A program made the translations under genes and the position numbers. From contig NZ_FOUB01000003.1 of the NCBI RefSeq assembly GCF_900114745.1, positions 1-64,000 on the forward strand: 64,000 nucleotides of DNA, in the 5' to 3' direction. Source of the DNA: Nitrosomonas communis (GTDB lineage Bacteria > Pseudomonadota > Gammaproteobacteria > Burkholderiales > Nitrosomonadaceae). Shown one piece after another: positions 56,302 through 64,000 of this stretch. Below the pieces are notes generated by a model. That model was not told the origin of the DNA. It worked only from the letters and a program-made list of their open reading frames with translations, and did not search any database. Each line of letters begins with the position of its first letter. Position 1 is the first letter of the stretch.

Positions 56302-57804
56302 TTGAATCAAATTAATTTAAAAATCATCCTCTCTTTCCTATCGGGTGCGCTGACTGTTCTCGGGTTTGCACCGTTTTATTTTTTTCCGATTCCTTTAGTT
56401 ACCCTAGCATTACTCATCTATTTTTGGCGTCAAGATATAAAGTCTTTAAGTGCCGCAATACTGGGTTTTTCTTTCGGCATGGGAATGTTTGGTGCAGGGG
56501 TGACCTGGATTTATGTCAGTTTGCATGATTTTGGTAGTATGCCGATGCCGCTGGCTGTATTAGCTTTGATTCTGCTTTGTGCTTATCTCTCATTATTCCC
56601 TGCGTTAACGGGATGGGTTTCGGTAAGATTGCGCAATGCTGCGCCAGCTATTTGGCCCTGGATGGTTGCCTCGTTATGGATATTATCAGAATGGTTGCGT
56701 GGTACTTTATTTACCGGTTTTCCTTGGTTAGCGGTTGGGTATTCGCAGGCACCCTCTAGCCCGCTCATAGGTTTTGCACCAGTAGTGGGTGTGTATGGTA
56801 TTTCGCTTCTTTTGGTTCTGAGTGCTGGCTGGCTATCCTCCTGGTTTGAGCAAAGGCGTGCATGGCGATGCTTATTTTTTCTAGGTGGAGTCTGGGCAAT
56901 CGGTCTGGGACTGCAGTGGATCAATTGGACTAAGTCCCAGGGCGATGCCGTGACAGTGAGTCTATTACAGGGAAATATTCCCCAGGATCTAAAATGGCGA
57001 AAGGATCACGTTATCACGACCATGGATACTTACGCCAAGCTTATCCAGGAAAGTAACAGTCAGTTAATTGTGACGCCAGAAATATCCATTCCGCTGTTTC
57101 ATGAAGATGTGCCGTTTGATTACTTATCAGAGCTTGCCGCGCATGCAAGGACAAATGAGGGCGATGTACTGATCGGCATGGCTGAATCGGTCTCATCGGA
57201 CAGAAATGCATACTACAATACCATGTTTAGCCTGGGTGTATCCCCTGAACAACGTTATCGAAAACATCATCTCGTGCCATTTGGAGAATATATCCCGTTA
57301 AAGCTCGTGTTCAGCTGGGTTATCCAAGTGTTGAATATTCCTTTGTCAGATTTCTCTCGCGGCTCACTTGATCAGCAACCTTTGTATCTGGCTGGACAAA
57401 GCGTAGCCATCAATATTTGCTATGAAGATGTGTTCGGGGAAGAAATTATTATGCAGCTACCCGAGGCATCATTGCTGGTCAATGTTAGCAACGATGCCTG
57501 GTTTGGACGTTCTATCGGCCCTTGGCAGCACTTGCAGATCTCACAGATGCGTGCCTTGGAAACAGGACGATACATGTTGCGTGCAACCAATACAGGGGTA
57601 ACCGCCATCATTAATCAACGCGGCAACGTCGTACAGCAATTGGAAATGTTTACCACAGCGGGTCTACATGGAATAGCCCAAGGTTATTCGGGTGCTACCC
57701 CGTATGTACGTTTTGGCAATAGTGTGGTATTAGGGCTGGCAATCTTATTGCTGATCGCCGGGTGGCTATCAGTCTTTTTTTATAGGAAACGTAAAACCCT
57801 GTAA
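56302..57804 (+). CDS. lnt: apolipoprotein N-acyltransferase
   Basis: The product has 500 residues. About six N-terminal membrane helices precede a nitrilase domain with the catalytic triad: Glu in VTPEISIPLF, Lys in YRKHHLVPFGEYIP and Cys in INICYEDVFGEE. A final helix ends the chain (VVLGLAILLLIAGWLSVFF). It adds the third acyl chain to lipoproteins in the inner membrane. The start is TTG with poor ribosome site; other starts are possible. Confidence 0.93.
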   Translation: MNQINLKIILSFLSGALTVLGFAPFYFFPIPLVTLALLIYFWRQDIKSLSAAILGFSFGMGMFGAGVTWIYVSLHDFGSMPMPLAVLALILLCAYLSLFPALTGWVSVRLRNAAPAIWPWMVASLWILSEWLRGTLFTGFPWLAVGYSQAPSSPLIGFAPVVGVYGISLLLVLSAGWLSSWFEQRRAWRCLFFLGGVWAIGLGLQWINWTKSQGDAVTVSLLQGNIPQDLKWRKDHVITTMDTYAKLIQESNSQLIVTPEISIPLFHEDVPFDYLSELAAHARTNEGDVLIGMAESVSSDRNAYYNTMFSLGVSPEQRYRKHHLVPFGEYIPLKLVFSWVIQVLNIPLSDFSRGSLDQQPLYLAGQSVAINICYEDVFGEEIIMQLPEASLLVNVSNDAWFGRSIGPWQHLQISQMRALETGRYMLRATNTGVTAIINQRGNVVQQLEMFTTAGLHGIAQGYSGATPYVRFGNSVVLGLAILLLIAGWLSVFFYRKRKTL

Positions 57805-57857
57805 AATACTTGCCGTCATTAACCAAACCGTTCTGAGCTAATGCTTACGTACCTATC

Positions 57858-58766
57858 ATGATATTTCAGGATATGATTCTGACGCTCCAGCATTATTGGA
57901 GCAAACAAGGTTGTGCGCTGTTACAGCCTTATGACATGGAAGTTGGCGCAGGCACAAGCCATACCGCTACATTTCTGCGTGCACTGGGACCGGAGCCGTG
58001 GCGTGCAGCGTATGTACAGCCATCACGCCGTCCGAAGGATGGTCGTTATGGTAACAATCCGAATCGTTTACAGCATTATTACCAATATCAAGTCGTGCTA
58101 AAACCTGCTCCGCAAAATATTCTGGACTTATATTTGGGCTCGCTGCAGACATTGGGTTTGGATTTGAAACTGAATGATGTCAGATTAGTGGAAGATGATT
58201 GGGAGAATCCAACGCTTGGGGCTTGGGGGCTTGGCTGGGAAGTGTGGTTGAATGGTATGGAAGTCACACAGTTTACATATTTTCAGCAAATTGGGGGTAT
58301 CAATTGCAGACCGATTACCGGTGAGATTACTTATGGGCTGGAGCGGCTGGCTATGTATCTACAAGGGGTAGAGAATGTTTTTGATTTAACCTGGACTGAA
58401 GGACTTAGCTATGGGGATGTTTATCATCAAAATGAAGTTGAACAATCGACTTATAATTTTGAATGCAGCGATACTGAATTTCTCTTCGTCGCTTTCGGTA
58501 AACATGAAGAACAAGCTAATGATCTAATGGAAAAACAATTGCCACTCCCTGCCTATGAGCAAGTCCTGAAAGCGGCGCATAGCTTCAATTTACTGGATGC
58601 CCGAGGAGCCATCTCGGTCACCGAACGTGCAGCCTATATCGCACGTATTCGTAATCTGGCGCGTCGAGTCGCACAGGCTTATTATGATAGTCGTGAACGA
58701 TTGCAGCCTTCCTTTCCGCTGGCGCCGCGTGAGTGGGTAGCGCAACTCCCCAAGAAAGCAGGGTGA
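57858..58766 (+). CDS. glyQ: glycyl-tRNA synthetase alpha subunit
   Basis: The product has 302 residues. Class II core motifs are seen: [55 protein letters not shown] (partly cited), [13 protein letters not shown] and [13 protein letters not shown]. It catalyses glycine activation and charges tRNA-Gly with GlyS, whose gene starts three bases after its stop. Confidence 0.96.
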   Translation: MIFQDMILTLQHYWSKQGCALLQPYDMEVGAGTSHTATFLRALGPEPWRAAYVQPSRRPKDGRYGNNPNRLQHYYQYQVVLKPAPQNILDLYLGSLQTLGLDLKLNDVRLVEDDWENPTLGAWGLGWEVWLNGMEVTQFTYFQQIGGINCRPITGEITYGLERLAMYLQGVENVFDLTWTEGLSYGDVYHQNEVEQSTYNFECSDTEFLFVAFGKHEEQANDLMEKQLPLPAYEQVLKAAHSFNLLDARGAISVTERAAYIARIRNLARRVAQAYYDSRERLQPSFPLAPREWVAQLPKKAG

Positions 58767-58768
58767 GC

Positions 58769-60967
58769 ATGATACCAAGAAATCTACTTGTAGAGCTGCT
58801 GGTTGAAGAACTGCCACCCAAATCACTGCCTAAGCTGGGTACTTATTTTGCGGAAGCATTGCTAAATAGCCTGAAAAGCCAGAATTTGGCGATGTCAGAT
58901 ACGGTAATGACCGCATACGCAACGCCACGTAGGCTGGCTGTTCATATTACTCATGTTTTGGGGCAGGCTCCTGATCAGGCTGTGACGACTAAGTTAATGC
59001 CCATTTCGGTTGGTCTGGATAAGGAAGGGCGAGCGACGCCGGCTTTGGTCAAGAAATTGAGTAGTCTAGGCGTGGAGGCATTTGTTGTTTCGCAACTGAC
59101 GCGGGCAATGGAGGGTAAATCCGAAACACTTTTTCTGGAGCGTGTTATGTCTGGTATCGTTCTTGTTGATGGGTTGCAACAAGCGATGGATGAGACGATT
59201 GCGCAATTACCCATCCCCAAAGTGATGACTTATCAGCTCGCAGATGGTTGGGAGAACGTCAATTTTGTACGTCCCGCTCATGGATTGGTTGCGCTGCATG
59301 GTGCAGAGGTCGTTCCTGTGAGCGTGCTGGGTTTGATTGCCAGCAATATGACACAAGGTCATCGCTTCGAAGCCAGCAGTCATCCTATCGTCATCAGAGA
59401 AGCGGATAGTTATAGCCAGCAACTGGAAACAGAAGGTGCAGTTATTGCGAGTTTTGCTGAGCGCCGTAGCCGGATCTCGAACCAGCTTTCCGCTGCTGCC
59501 GCCAAAGAAAATTTGCAGCTTATTCTGGATGAAGCATTACTGGATGAGGTAACAGCACTGGTGGAACATCCCAACGTGCTGATAGGGAAATTCCCATCAG
59601 AATTTCTTGAAGTACCTCAGGAATGCCTGATCCTGACGATGAAAGCCAATCAGAAATATTTCCCATTGCTGGATAGCGATGGAAAACTGGCAAATACCTT
59701 TCTGATTGTTGCGAATATTTGTCCAGCAGATACTCATTTTGTCATCGAGGGCAATGAGCGGGTCGTCCGCTCGCGTTTGGCTGATGCCAAATTCTTCTTT
59801 GACCAAGACCGGAAGAACACATTGGCTTCGCGCATTCCTGGGCTGAACAAGGTGGTTTATCATCATCAATTGGGCACACAAGGTTTGCGCATTGAATATG
59901 TACGTACCCTTGCACGCGATATCGGACAAATATTGGGTGGAAATATTCTGGCAGAACAAGCAGAGCAGGCAGCGCGATTAGCTAAAACGGATTTATTGAC
60001 AGACATGGTTGGAGAATTTCCCGAGCTGCAGGGTATCATGGGGCGTTATTATGCTCAGCACGAGGGCTCGAGCGATGCGATTGCCTATGCGATAGAAGAT
60101 CACTACAAACCACGCTTTGCGGGCGACTTACTGCCACGTAATCTGGTTGGCGTCTGCGTGGCTTTAGCAGATAAGCTGGAAACTTTGATCAATCTATTTG
60201 CTATCGGCCAACTACCCACCGGAGATAAGGATCCCTTTGCGCTACGCCGCCATGCCTTGGGCGTGATTCGTATCCTTATCGAAAAGGATTTGCCGCTTGA
60301 AATGAATAGGCTGGTTGAGCGAGCCATAGAAATTCTCCAGGATGAACGTATTGCAGAACAATGGGTACAGCAGGCAGTAGCCGAGATGCCACTTGCTTAC
60401 GCTGAGGAGAAGACCCACCAGAAAAATATCCGTCATGCGATATCTGCAGAGGTAAGTGGGCAATTATCAGATTTTATCTATGATCGATTGGCCGTAAGTT
60501 TGCGTGAGCAGGGTTATAGTGCACAAGAAGTGGATGCTGTATTGGCACTCTATCCTCAACATTTAAATGATATTCCAAAACGACTGGCCGCTATTCGTAC
60601 TTTTATTGCTTTGCCAGAGGCAGCCAGTCTTGCTGCTGCCAATAAGCGCGTGAGTAATATCCTCAAAAAGATTAGCGCTACCATCAACCCACAGGTAGAG
60701 GTTGAACTTTTACAGGCGCCTGCCGAACAAGCATTGTATCAAGCGTTAATCGATCTGAAAGATAAAGTGGATGAGGCCTTTCAGGAGAAGGATTACACGG
60801 TTGCCTTGCAAATCCTGGCAGCATTAAAAGCACCGGTTGATACTTTTTTTGATCATGTGATGGTTAATACCGATGATGACAGTCTGCGCAACAATCGTTT
60901 GGCTTTGCTTAAAAAACTTCAGCAGGTAATGAATCGAGTGGCCGATATTTCCAGACTGGCAAGCTGA
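58769..60967 (+). CDS. glyS: glycyl-tRNA synthetase beta subunit
   Basis: From ATG 58769 the product has 732 residues. It begins RNLLVELLVEELPPKSLPKL, the standard GlyS N-terminus. The HD-like region and C-terminal anticodon-binding domain follow (FFDQDRKNTLASRIPGLNKV; DVSGELQGIMGRYYA-like stretch near 60030; LEFVDVMVNTDD-like end at FFDHVMVNTDDDSLRNNRL). It is followed by gmhB after one base. Confidence 0.95.
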   Translation: MIPRNLLVELLVEELPPKSLPKLGTYFAEALLNSLKSQNLAMSDTVMTAYATPRRLAVHITHVLGQAPDQAVTTKLMPISVGLDKEGRATPALVKKLSSLGVEAFVVSQLTRAMEGKSETLFLERVMSGIVLVDGLQQAMDETIAQLPIPKVMTYQLADGWENVNFVRPAHGLVALHGAEVVPVSVLGLIASNMTQGHRFEASSHPIVIREADSYSQQLETEGAVIASFAERRSRISNQLSAAAAKENLQLILDEALLDEVTALVEHPNVLIGKFPSEFLEVPQECLILTMKANQKYFPLLDSDGKLANTFLIVANICPADTHFVIEGNERVVRSRLADAKFFFDQDRKNTLASRIPGLNKVVYHHQLGTQGLRIEYVRTLARDIGQILGGNILAEQAEQAARLAKTDLLTDMVGEFPELQGIMGRYYAQHEGSSDAIAYAIEDHYKPRFAGDLLPRNLVGVCVALADKLETLINLFAIGQLPTGDKDPFALRRHALGVIRILIEKDLPLEMNRLVERAIEILQDERIAEQWVQQAVAEMPLAYAEEKTHQKNIRHAISAEVSGQLSDFIYDRLAVSLREQGYSAQEVDAVLALYPQHLNDIPKRLAAIRTFIALPEAASLAAANKRVSNILKKISATINPQVEVELLQAPAEQALYQALIDLKDKVDEAFQEKDYTVALQILAALKAPVDTFFDHVMVNTDDDSLRNNRLALLKKLQQVMNRVADISRLAS

Positions 60968-60968
60968 A

Positions 60969-61508
60969 ATGAAATTGATCATCCTTGATAGTAGTGGCGT
61001 GATCAATGAGGTCAGTCAAACCTTTATCAAATCACTAGATGAATGGAAACCCATACCGGGTAGCTTGGAAGCGATCTCACGACTGACCCATGCAGGTTAT
61101 CGCGTGATCATTGCGACCAATCAGTCTGGGATTGGGCGCGGATTGCTTGATATGGCCACTTTCAATGCTATTAACGATAAGATGTTCAAAGCTGTTCATC
61201 ACGCCGGGGGACGCATTGATGCGCTTTTCTTCTGCCCACATACTGAGCAGGATAAATGTCAATGTCGTAAACCCCAGATAGGTATGTTTCAGGAAATCAT
61301 GCAACGTTATAGCGCGGATCTCAAAGGCGTTCCTGTTGTCGGTGATTCAATGCGGGATTTGCAGGCAGCGGTCGAGGTAGAGGCCATTCCGATTTTAGTA
61401 CTGACTGGAAAAGGTGAAATGACTCATGCGAATGGGAATCTCCCGGAAGGTACGCAAATTTTTGCTGATCTAGCATCCGTCGTGGATACATTAGTGAAGA
61501 GAATATGA
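60969..61508 (+). CDS. gmhB: heptose-bisphosphate phosphatase GmhB-like, altered motif I
   Basis: The product has 179 residues. It matches GmhB throughout (EWKPIPGSLEAISRLTHAGY; IIATNQSGIGRG; zinc loop CPHTEQDKCQCRKP; VGDSMRDLQAA). The first HAD motif reads ILDSSGVIN, where the family has DRDGVIN, so the nucleophile Asp7 is kept but the second, general-acid Asp is a Ser. Activity is therefore uncertain. It overlaps plsC by four bases and is part of the glyQ-glyS-gmhB-plsC operon for envelope and translation. Confidence 0.85.
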   Translation: MKLIILDSSGVINEVSQTFIKSLDEWKPIPGSLEAISRLTHAGYRVIIATNQSGIGRGLLDMATFNAINDKMFKAVHHAGGRIDALFFCPHTEQDKCQCRKPQIGMFQEIMQRYSADLKGVPVVGDSMRDLQAAVEVEAIPILVLTGKGEMTHANGNLPEGTQIFADLASVVDTLVKRI

Positions 61509-62290
61509 TATCAGCTGTAGTGCGATCAGTGTTTTATACTATATTACAACTCCTCATCACCCCTCCCTATGCATTATTTACGCTCGCCTGTTACCCCCTT
61601 CCTCCACATTATCGTTATAAAGTGACCTACGGCTGGACATGCATCATGCTGTTTCTGCTCAGGGTAATCTGTGGTTTGCATTATCGTGTGCTGGGTGCTA
61701 AGAATATTCCCGACCGGCCAAGTATTGTGTTATCAAAGCATCAATCAGCATGGGAAACTCTGGCATTGCAACAAATTTTCCCACCCCAGGTATGGGTGCT
61801 TAAAAAAGAGTTATTACGTATTCCATTTTTTGGCTGGGGACTGGCAATGACTAACCCTATCGCAATTGATCGTAGTTCAGGTAAAGCGGCTTTACAGCAA
61901 ATCGTTGAGCAGGGTAAAGAGAGATTAAAACAGGATTTCTGGATCGTCATTTTTCCGGAAGGGACGCGCATTCCTCCAGGTAAGACGGGTAAATACAAGA
62001 TAGGTGGCGCATGGCTCGCCACCCACACGGGTACATTGGTTGTGCCAGTTGCACACAATGCTGGAGAATTTTGGGGGAGAAATTCATTTATCAAATATCC
62101 TGGAACGATTACAGTAAGTATTGGCAAACCCATCGATCCCACCGGTATGGAGCCTGATGAGCTTAATGCACGTGTACAAGCGTGGATAGAAACTGAGGTG
62201 TCGCGTATCAGCGATTTTGGAAAAGAAGGGCGTGATGATGAACAATTTATTTCGATCTCGAACGAGTCATTCAAAGACGCTGATAAATGA
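61505..62290 (+). CDS. plsC: 1-acyl-sn-glycerol-3-phosphate acyltransferase
   Basis: The product has 261 residues. One or two N-terminal membrane helices precede the acyltransferase motifs: HQSAWE (the HX4D box with Glu in place of Asp), FPEGTRIPPGKTGKYKIGGA and the later VVPVAHNAG. It makes phosphatidate at the inner membrane. Its end overlaps the next gene by about 56 bases. Confidence 0.92.
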   Translation: MISAVVRSVFYTILQLLITPPYALFTLACYPLPPHYRYKVTYGWTCIMLFLLRVICGLHYRVLGAKNIPDRPSIVLSKHQSAWETLALQQIFPPQVWVLKKELLRIPFFGWGLAMTNPIAIDRSSGKAALQQIVEQGKERLKQDFWIVIFPEGTRIPPGKTGKYKIGGAWLATHTGTLVVPVAHNAGEFWGRNSFIKYPGTITVSIGKPIDPTGMEPDELNARVQAWIETEVSRISDFGKEGRDDEQFISISNESFKDADK

Positions 62291-62987
62291 GGCGCGTACT
62301 ATTACCCTGGCCGACAAGACAATCGGTTACACGCTTATTCGTCGTAACCGGAAAACGATTGGCCTGAAAATTAATCGAGAGGGTTTAACGGTTAGGGTCC
62401 CTTTGCAAGCGACTCTCAGCAGAATAGAGCAAGTACTGCACAGTAAAGCTGCATGGGTCATTAGAAGTCTGGAGATATGGAAAGAGAAAAAAATTATCCA
62501 GCCTCAGTGGTGTCTGGATAGCACTTTTTGGCTATTAGGTGATCCCTATCGATTGGTCTTGACTGAATCAGAAAAACTGCAACTGATTTCGCAAAATAAT
62601 AAAACAGATCAAATTCAGGAAATAACCCGGCAAATTGCTTCGCTAACTCCGTGTCGAATCGAGAAATTCGTAATGACTTGGTATCGTAAACAAGCGCGGG
62701 CGTATATGAGTGAGCGGGTGGCGCTCTATGCAGCTAAATTAGGTGTGCCATTGCCAAAAGTGAGATTATCCAGTGCGCGCACTCGCTGGGGAAGCTGTAG
62801 TTCAAATGGGACAGTATCCCTTAACTGGCGGTTAATACAGTTGCCGCTTTCCCTGATGGATTACGTGGTAGCGCATGAATTATCTCACCTGATCGAAATG
62901 AATCATTCTGCAGCATTTTGGAAAGTAGTCGAGAGCATATATCCAGATTACCGGCAAGCGCGGGCGGAGTTAAAAAAAATCGACTGA
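62235..62987 (+). CDS. YgjP-type zinc metallopeptidase-like protein
   Basis: From ATG 62235 (another ATG follows directly) the product has 250 residues. The zinc motif YVVAHELSHLIEMNHS matches the HExxH plus His of the YgjP/SprT-like M48 family (DUF45). Upstream are KVRLSSARTRWGSCSSNGTV and LNWRLIQLP, also family hallmarks. It begins within plsC in another frame, so it is probably translationally coupled. Confidence 0.88.
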   Translation: MMNNLFRSRTSHSKTLINEARTITLADKTIGYTLIRRNRKTIGLKINREGLTVRVPLQATLSRIEQVLHSKAAWVIRSLEIWKEKKIIQPQWCLDSTFWLLGDPYRLVLTESEKLQLISQNNKTDQIQEITRQIASLTPCRIEKFVMTWYRKQARAYMSERVALYAAKLGVPLPKVRLSSARTRWGSCSSNGTVSLNWRLIQLPLSLMDYVVAHELSHLIEMNHSAAFWKVVESIYPDYRQARAELKKID

Positions 62988-63016
62988 CGAGAAGATGTGC
63001 TCCAGAATTTTATTTA

Positions 63017-63119
63017 ATTCCATTTCTAAATCAAAACTGATTTTGTCGGCTTTACCTTGCCGTATTATTGATACTGTCTGCGGCTCGCCTTCGTGTCATT
63101 TTTGATTTAGAAATGGAAT
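63017..63119 (+). repeat. MITE-like inverted-repeat element, copy 11
   Basis: A 103-bp copy 30 bp after the metallopeptidase stop. Ends are consensus on both sides (ATTCCATTTCTAAATCAAAA and GATTTAGAAATGGAAT). Confidence 0.92.
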
Positions 63120-63140
63120 AAGGTGGCCGTTCCGTAGGGA

Positions 63141-63183
63141 AAAACGACTATTTAGGCTGCTCTCAGCAGGAATAGTCGTTTTT
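63141..63183. terminator. bidirectional terminator
   Basis: Stem AAAACGACTATT / AATAGTCGTTTT around an 18-base loop, with A and T runs on the two sides. It separates the convergent metallopeptidase and antiporter genes. Confidence 0.85.
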
Positions 63184-63198
63184 AGGTTGCTGCAATTG

Positions 63199-64000
63199 TT
63201 ACGGGGCAAAGCGTTGTAGTATATGGTTCGTCATCCCTTTGGCGAGTTCCTCTTCTCCAAAGAACACAGTGCCAATCTTCTCTTTTTGCAGGAACTGTGA
63301 CTCATCTTCACTGTGAGTGCGCAGCACGATTTCGATATGCGGGTTAAGTGTACGTGTAATTTCAGCAATTTGCCGCACGTTGAGGGTGTCAGGCGTTGCG
63401 ACAACCAACATTGCTGCCCCTGCAATATGTGCCTGGATGAGCACAGCTGGATCAGCCGCATTACCCGATACAGCAGCCACACCTTTCTTACGCAGATCCT
63501 CTACTAGCTCTCGGTTTTGTTCAGCAACCACATAGGGAATTTTGCGTTTATCCAGCTCCTTGGCGATGCGCCGTCCCACACGGCCATAGCCTACCAGCAC
63601 CACTTGTCCTTCAAGATATTTGCGTTCGGTTGTTACCGGTAGCTCAGCGAAGGGATCCTCGCGGTGTTCCAGACGACGAGCCAATTCCGAACGCTGGAGA
63701 ACCCAATTACTGATCGGTATAACTGCAGCAAATACAAATGGATTCAACGCTATGGAGATGAGCGCCCCAGCGAGAACCAAATCCATTCCTTCTGAAGAAA
63801 GCAAACCTAGTGATATTCCTAGTCCAGCAAGAATAAAAGAAAATTCCCCGATCTGTGCCAGGCTGGCAGCTACCAGCAATGCTGTATTAAGTGGATAGCG
63901 GAAGGCAAGTACAAGTCCCATTGCTGCGATTGATTTCCCGACGATGATAATCGCAACAACGCCGAGGACATACATCGGTTTCTCCATCAATATCTGTGGA
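63199..64000 (-). CDS. KefB/YbaL-like cation/proton antiporter, 5' end beyond the window
   Basis: At least 266 C-terminal residues are present and the frame stays open to the window edge, so the start is outside. Membrane helices of a CPA2 antiporter (FRYPLNTALLVAASLAQIGE; SFILAGLGISLGLLS) are followed by a Rossmann RCK_N domain (VVLVGYGRVGRRIAKELDKR; GNAADPAVL; MLVVATPDTLNVRQIAEI). Such proteins exchange K+ for H+ and are gated by nucleotides or glutathione. Confidence 0.88.
   Translation of the reverse strand, partial: PQILMEKPMYVLGVVAIIIVGKSIAAMGLVLAFRYPLNTALLVAASLAQIGEFSFILAGLGISLGLLSSEGMDLVLAGALISIALNPFVFAAVIPISNWVLQRSELARRLEHREDPFAELPVTTERKYLEGQVVLVGYGRVGRRIAKELDKRKIPYVVAEQNRELVEDLRKKGVAAVSGNAADPAVLIQAHIAGAAMLVVATPDTLNVRQIAEITRTLNPHIEIVLRTHSEDESQFLQKEKIGTVFFGEEELAKGMTNHILQRFAP

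Noticed and set aside
1111..63119. The repeated 103-bp elements read as a CRISPR array or riboswitch family
   Set aside because: The copies are scattered by kilobases, occur in both orientations, carry terminal inverted repeats and interrupt pseudogenes, which are signs of mobile elements.

Overview
The window is a 64 kb chromosomal segment of a betaproteobacterium, most likely an ammonia oxidiser of the Nitrosomonas group. That assignment is an inference from moderate G+C, house-keeping gene orders (ftsK-lolA-rarA; aat-bpt-pyrD-rsxB-nth; glyQ-glyS-gmhB-plsC), paired small c-type cytochromes, abundant copper proteins, and debris of IS982 and IS66 transposases. No rRNA, tRNA or CRISPR array was recognised. 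The sequence alone does not fix the species.

Layout. 1-9.7 kb: accessory genes (small lipoprotein, KGG-type protein, hemerythrin, DUF533/TerB-like protein, lipoprotein hydrolase, PolX, Mut7-C nuclease, an orphan secreted protein), with long gene-poor gaps and an IS982 remnant. 9.8-15.3 kb: a DUF2278/lamin-tail protein and an ABC ATPase, FtsX-like permease and AttH/CrtC-like protein. 15.4-22.7 kb: a defence island with a Type III Mod (broken by a one-base frameshift), a Fic protein, the Type III Res subunit and an MNT/HepT toxin-antitoxin pair, tightly packed, ending in IS982 debris. 22.8-27.6 kb: a sigma-54 activator with a cysteine-rich sensor, divergent from a four-gene operon (DUF938 methyltransferase, SDR, DUF1326, DUF2182) that has a near-perfect sigma-54 promoter. 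27.7-35.4 kb: ankyrin protein, ftsK, lolA, rarA, CapA-like and THUMP proteins. 35.4-37.4 kb: IS66 and other debris. 37.4-46.7 kb: small membrane protein, Hsp20, Uup, two cytochromes c, then a leftward house-keeping operon and an outer-membrane protein behind an FNR-like palindrome. 46.9-54.8 kb: a broken and an intact copy of a giant STAND/SARP-type regulator, divergent from two copper oxidase genes. 54.9-64 kb: SDR, small membrane protein, lnt, glyQ, glyS, gmhB, plsC, a YgjP-type metallopeptidase and the end of a KefB-like antiporter.

Three things stand out. First, in the two adjacent multicopper-oxidase genes (51028-54812) the type 2/3 copper ligands look partitioned: the first protein keeps the domain-1 HxH pairs and has lost the domain-2 set, while the second has lost domain 1 and keeps the full domain-2 set. 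This suggests an obligate hetero-oligomeric laccase, one subunit also carrying an amicyanin-like cupredoxin and a beta-propeller. Second, the sigma-54 operon looks like an undescribed regulated pathway. Third, an approximately 103-bp inverted-repeat element (MITE-like) occurs eleven times, about once per 6 kb. One copy shows matched changes in both arms, one supplies the last codons and stop of a gene, one sits inside an IS982 remnant for which an unoccupied homologue exists in the same window, and one splits the degenerate regulator.
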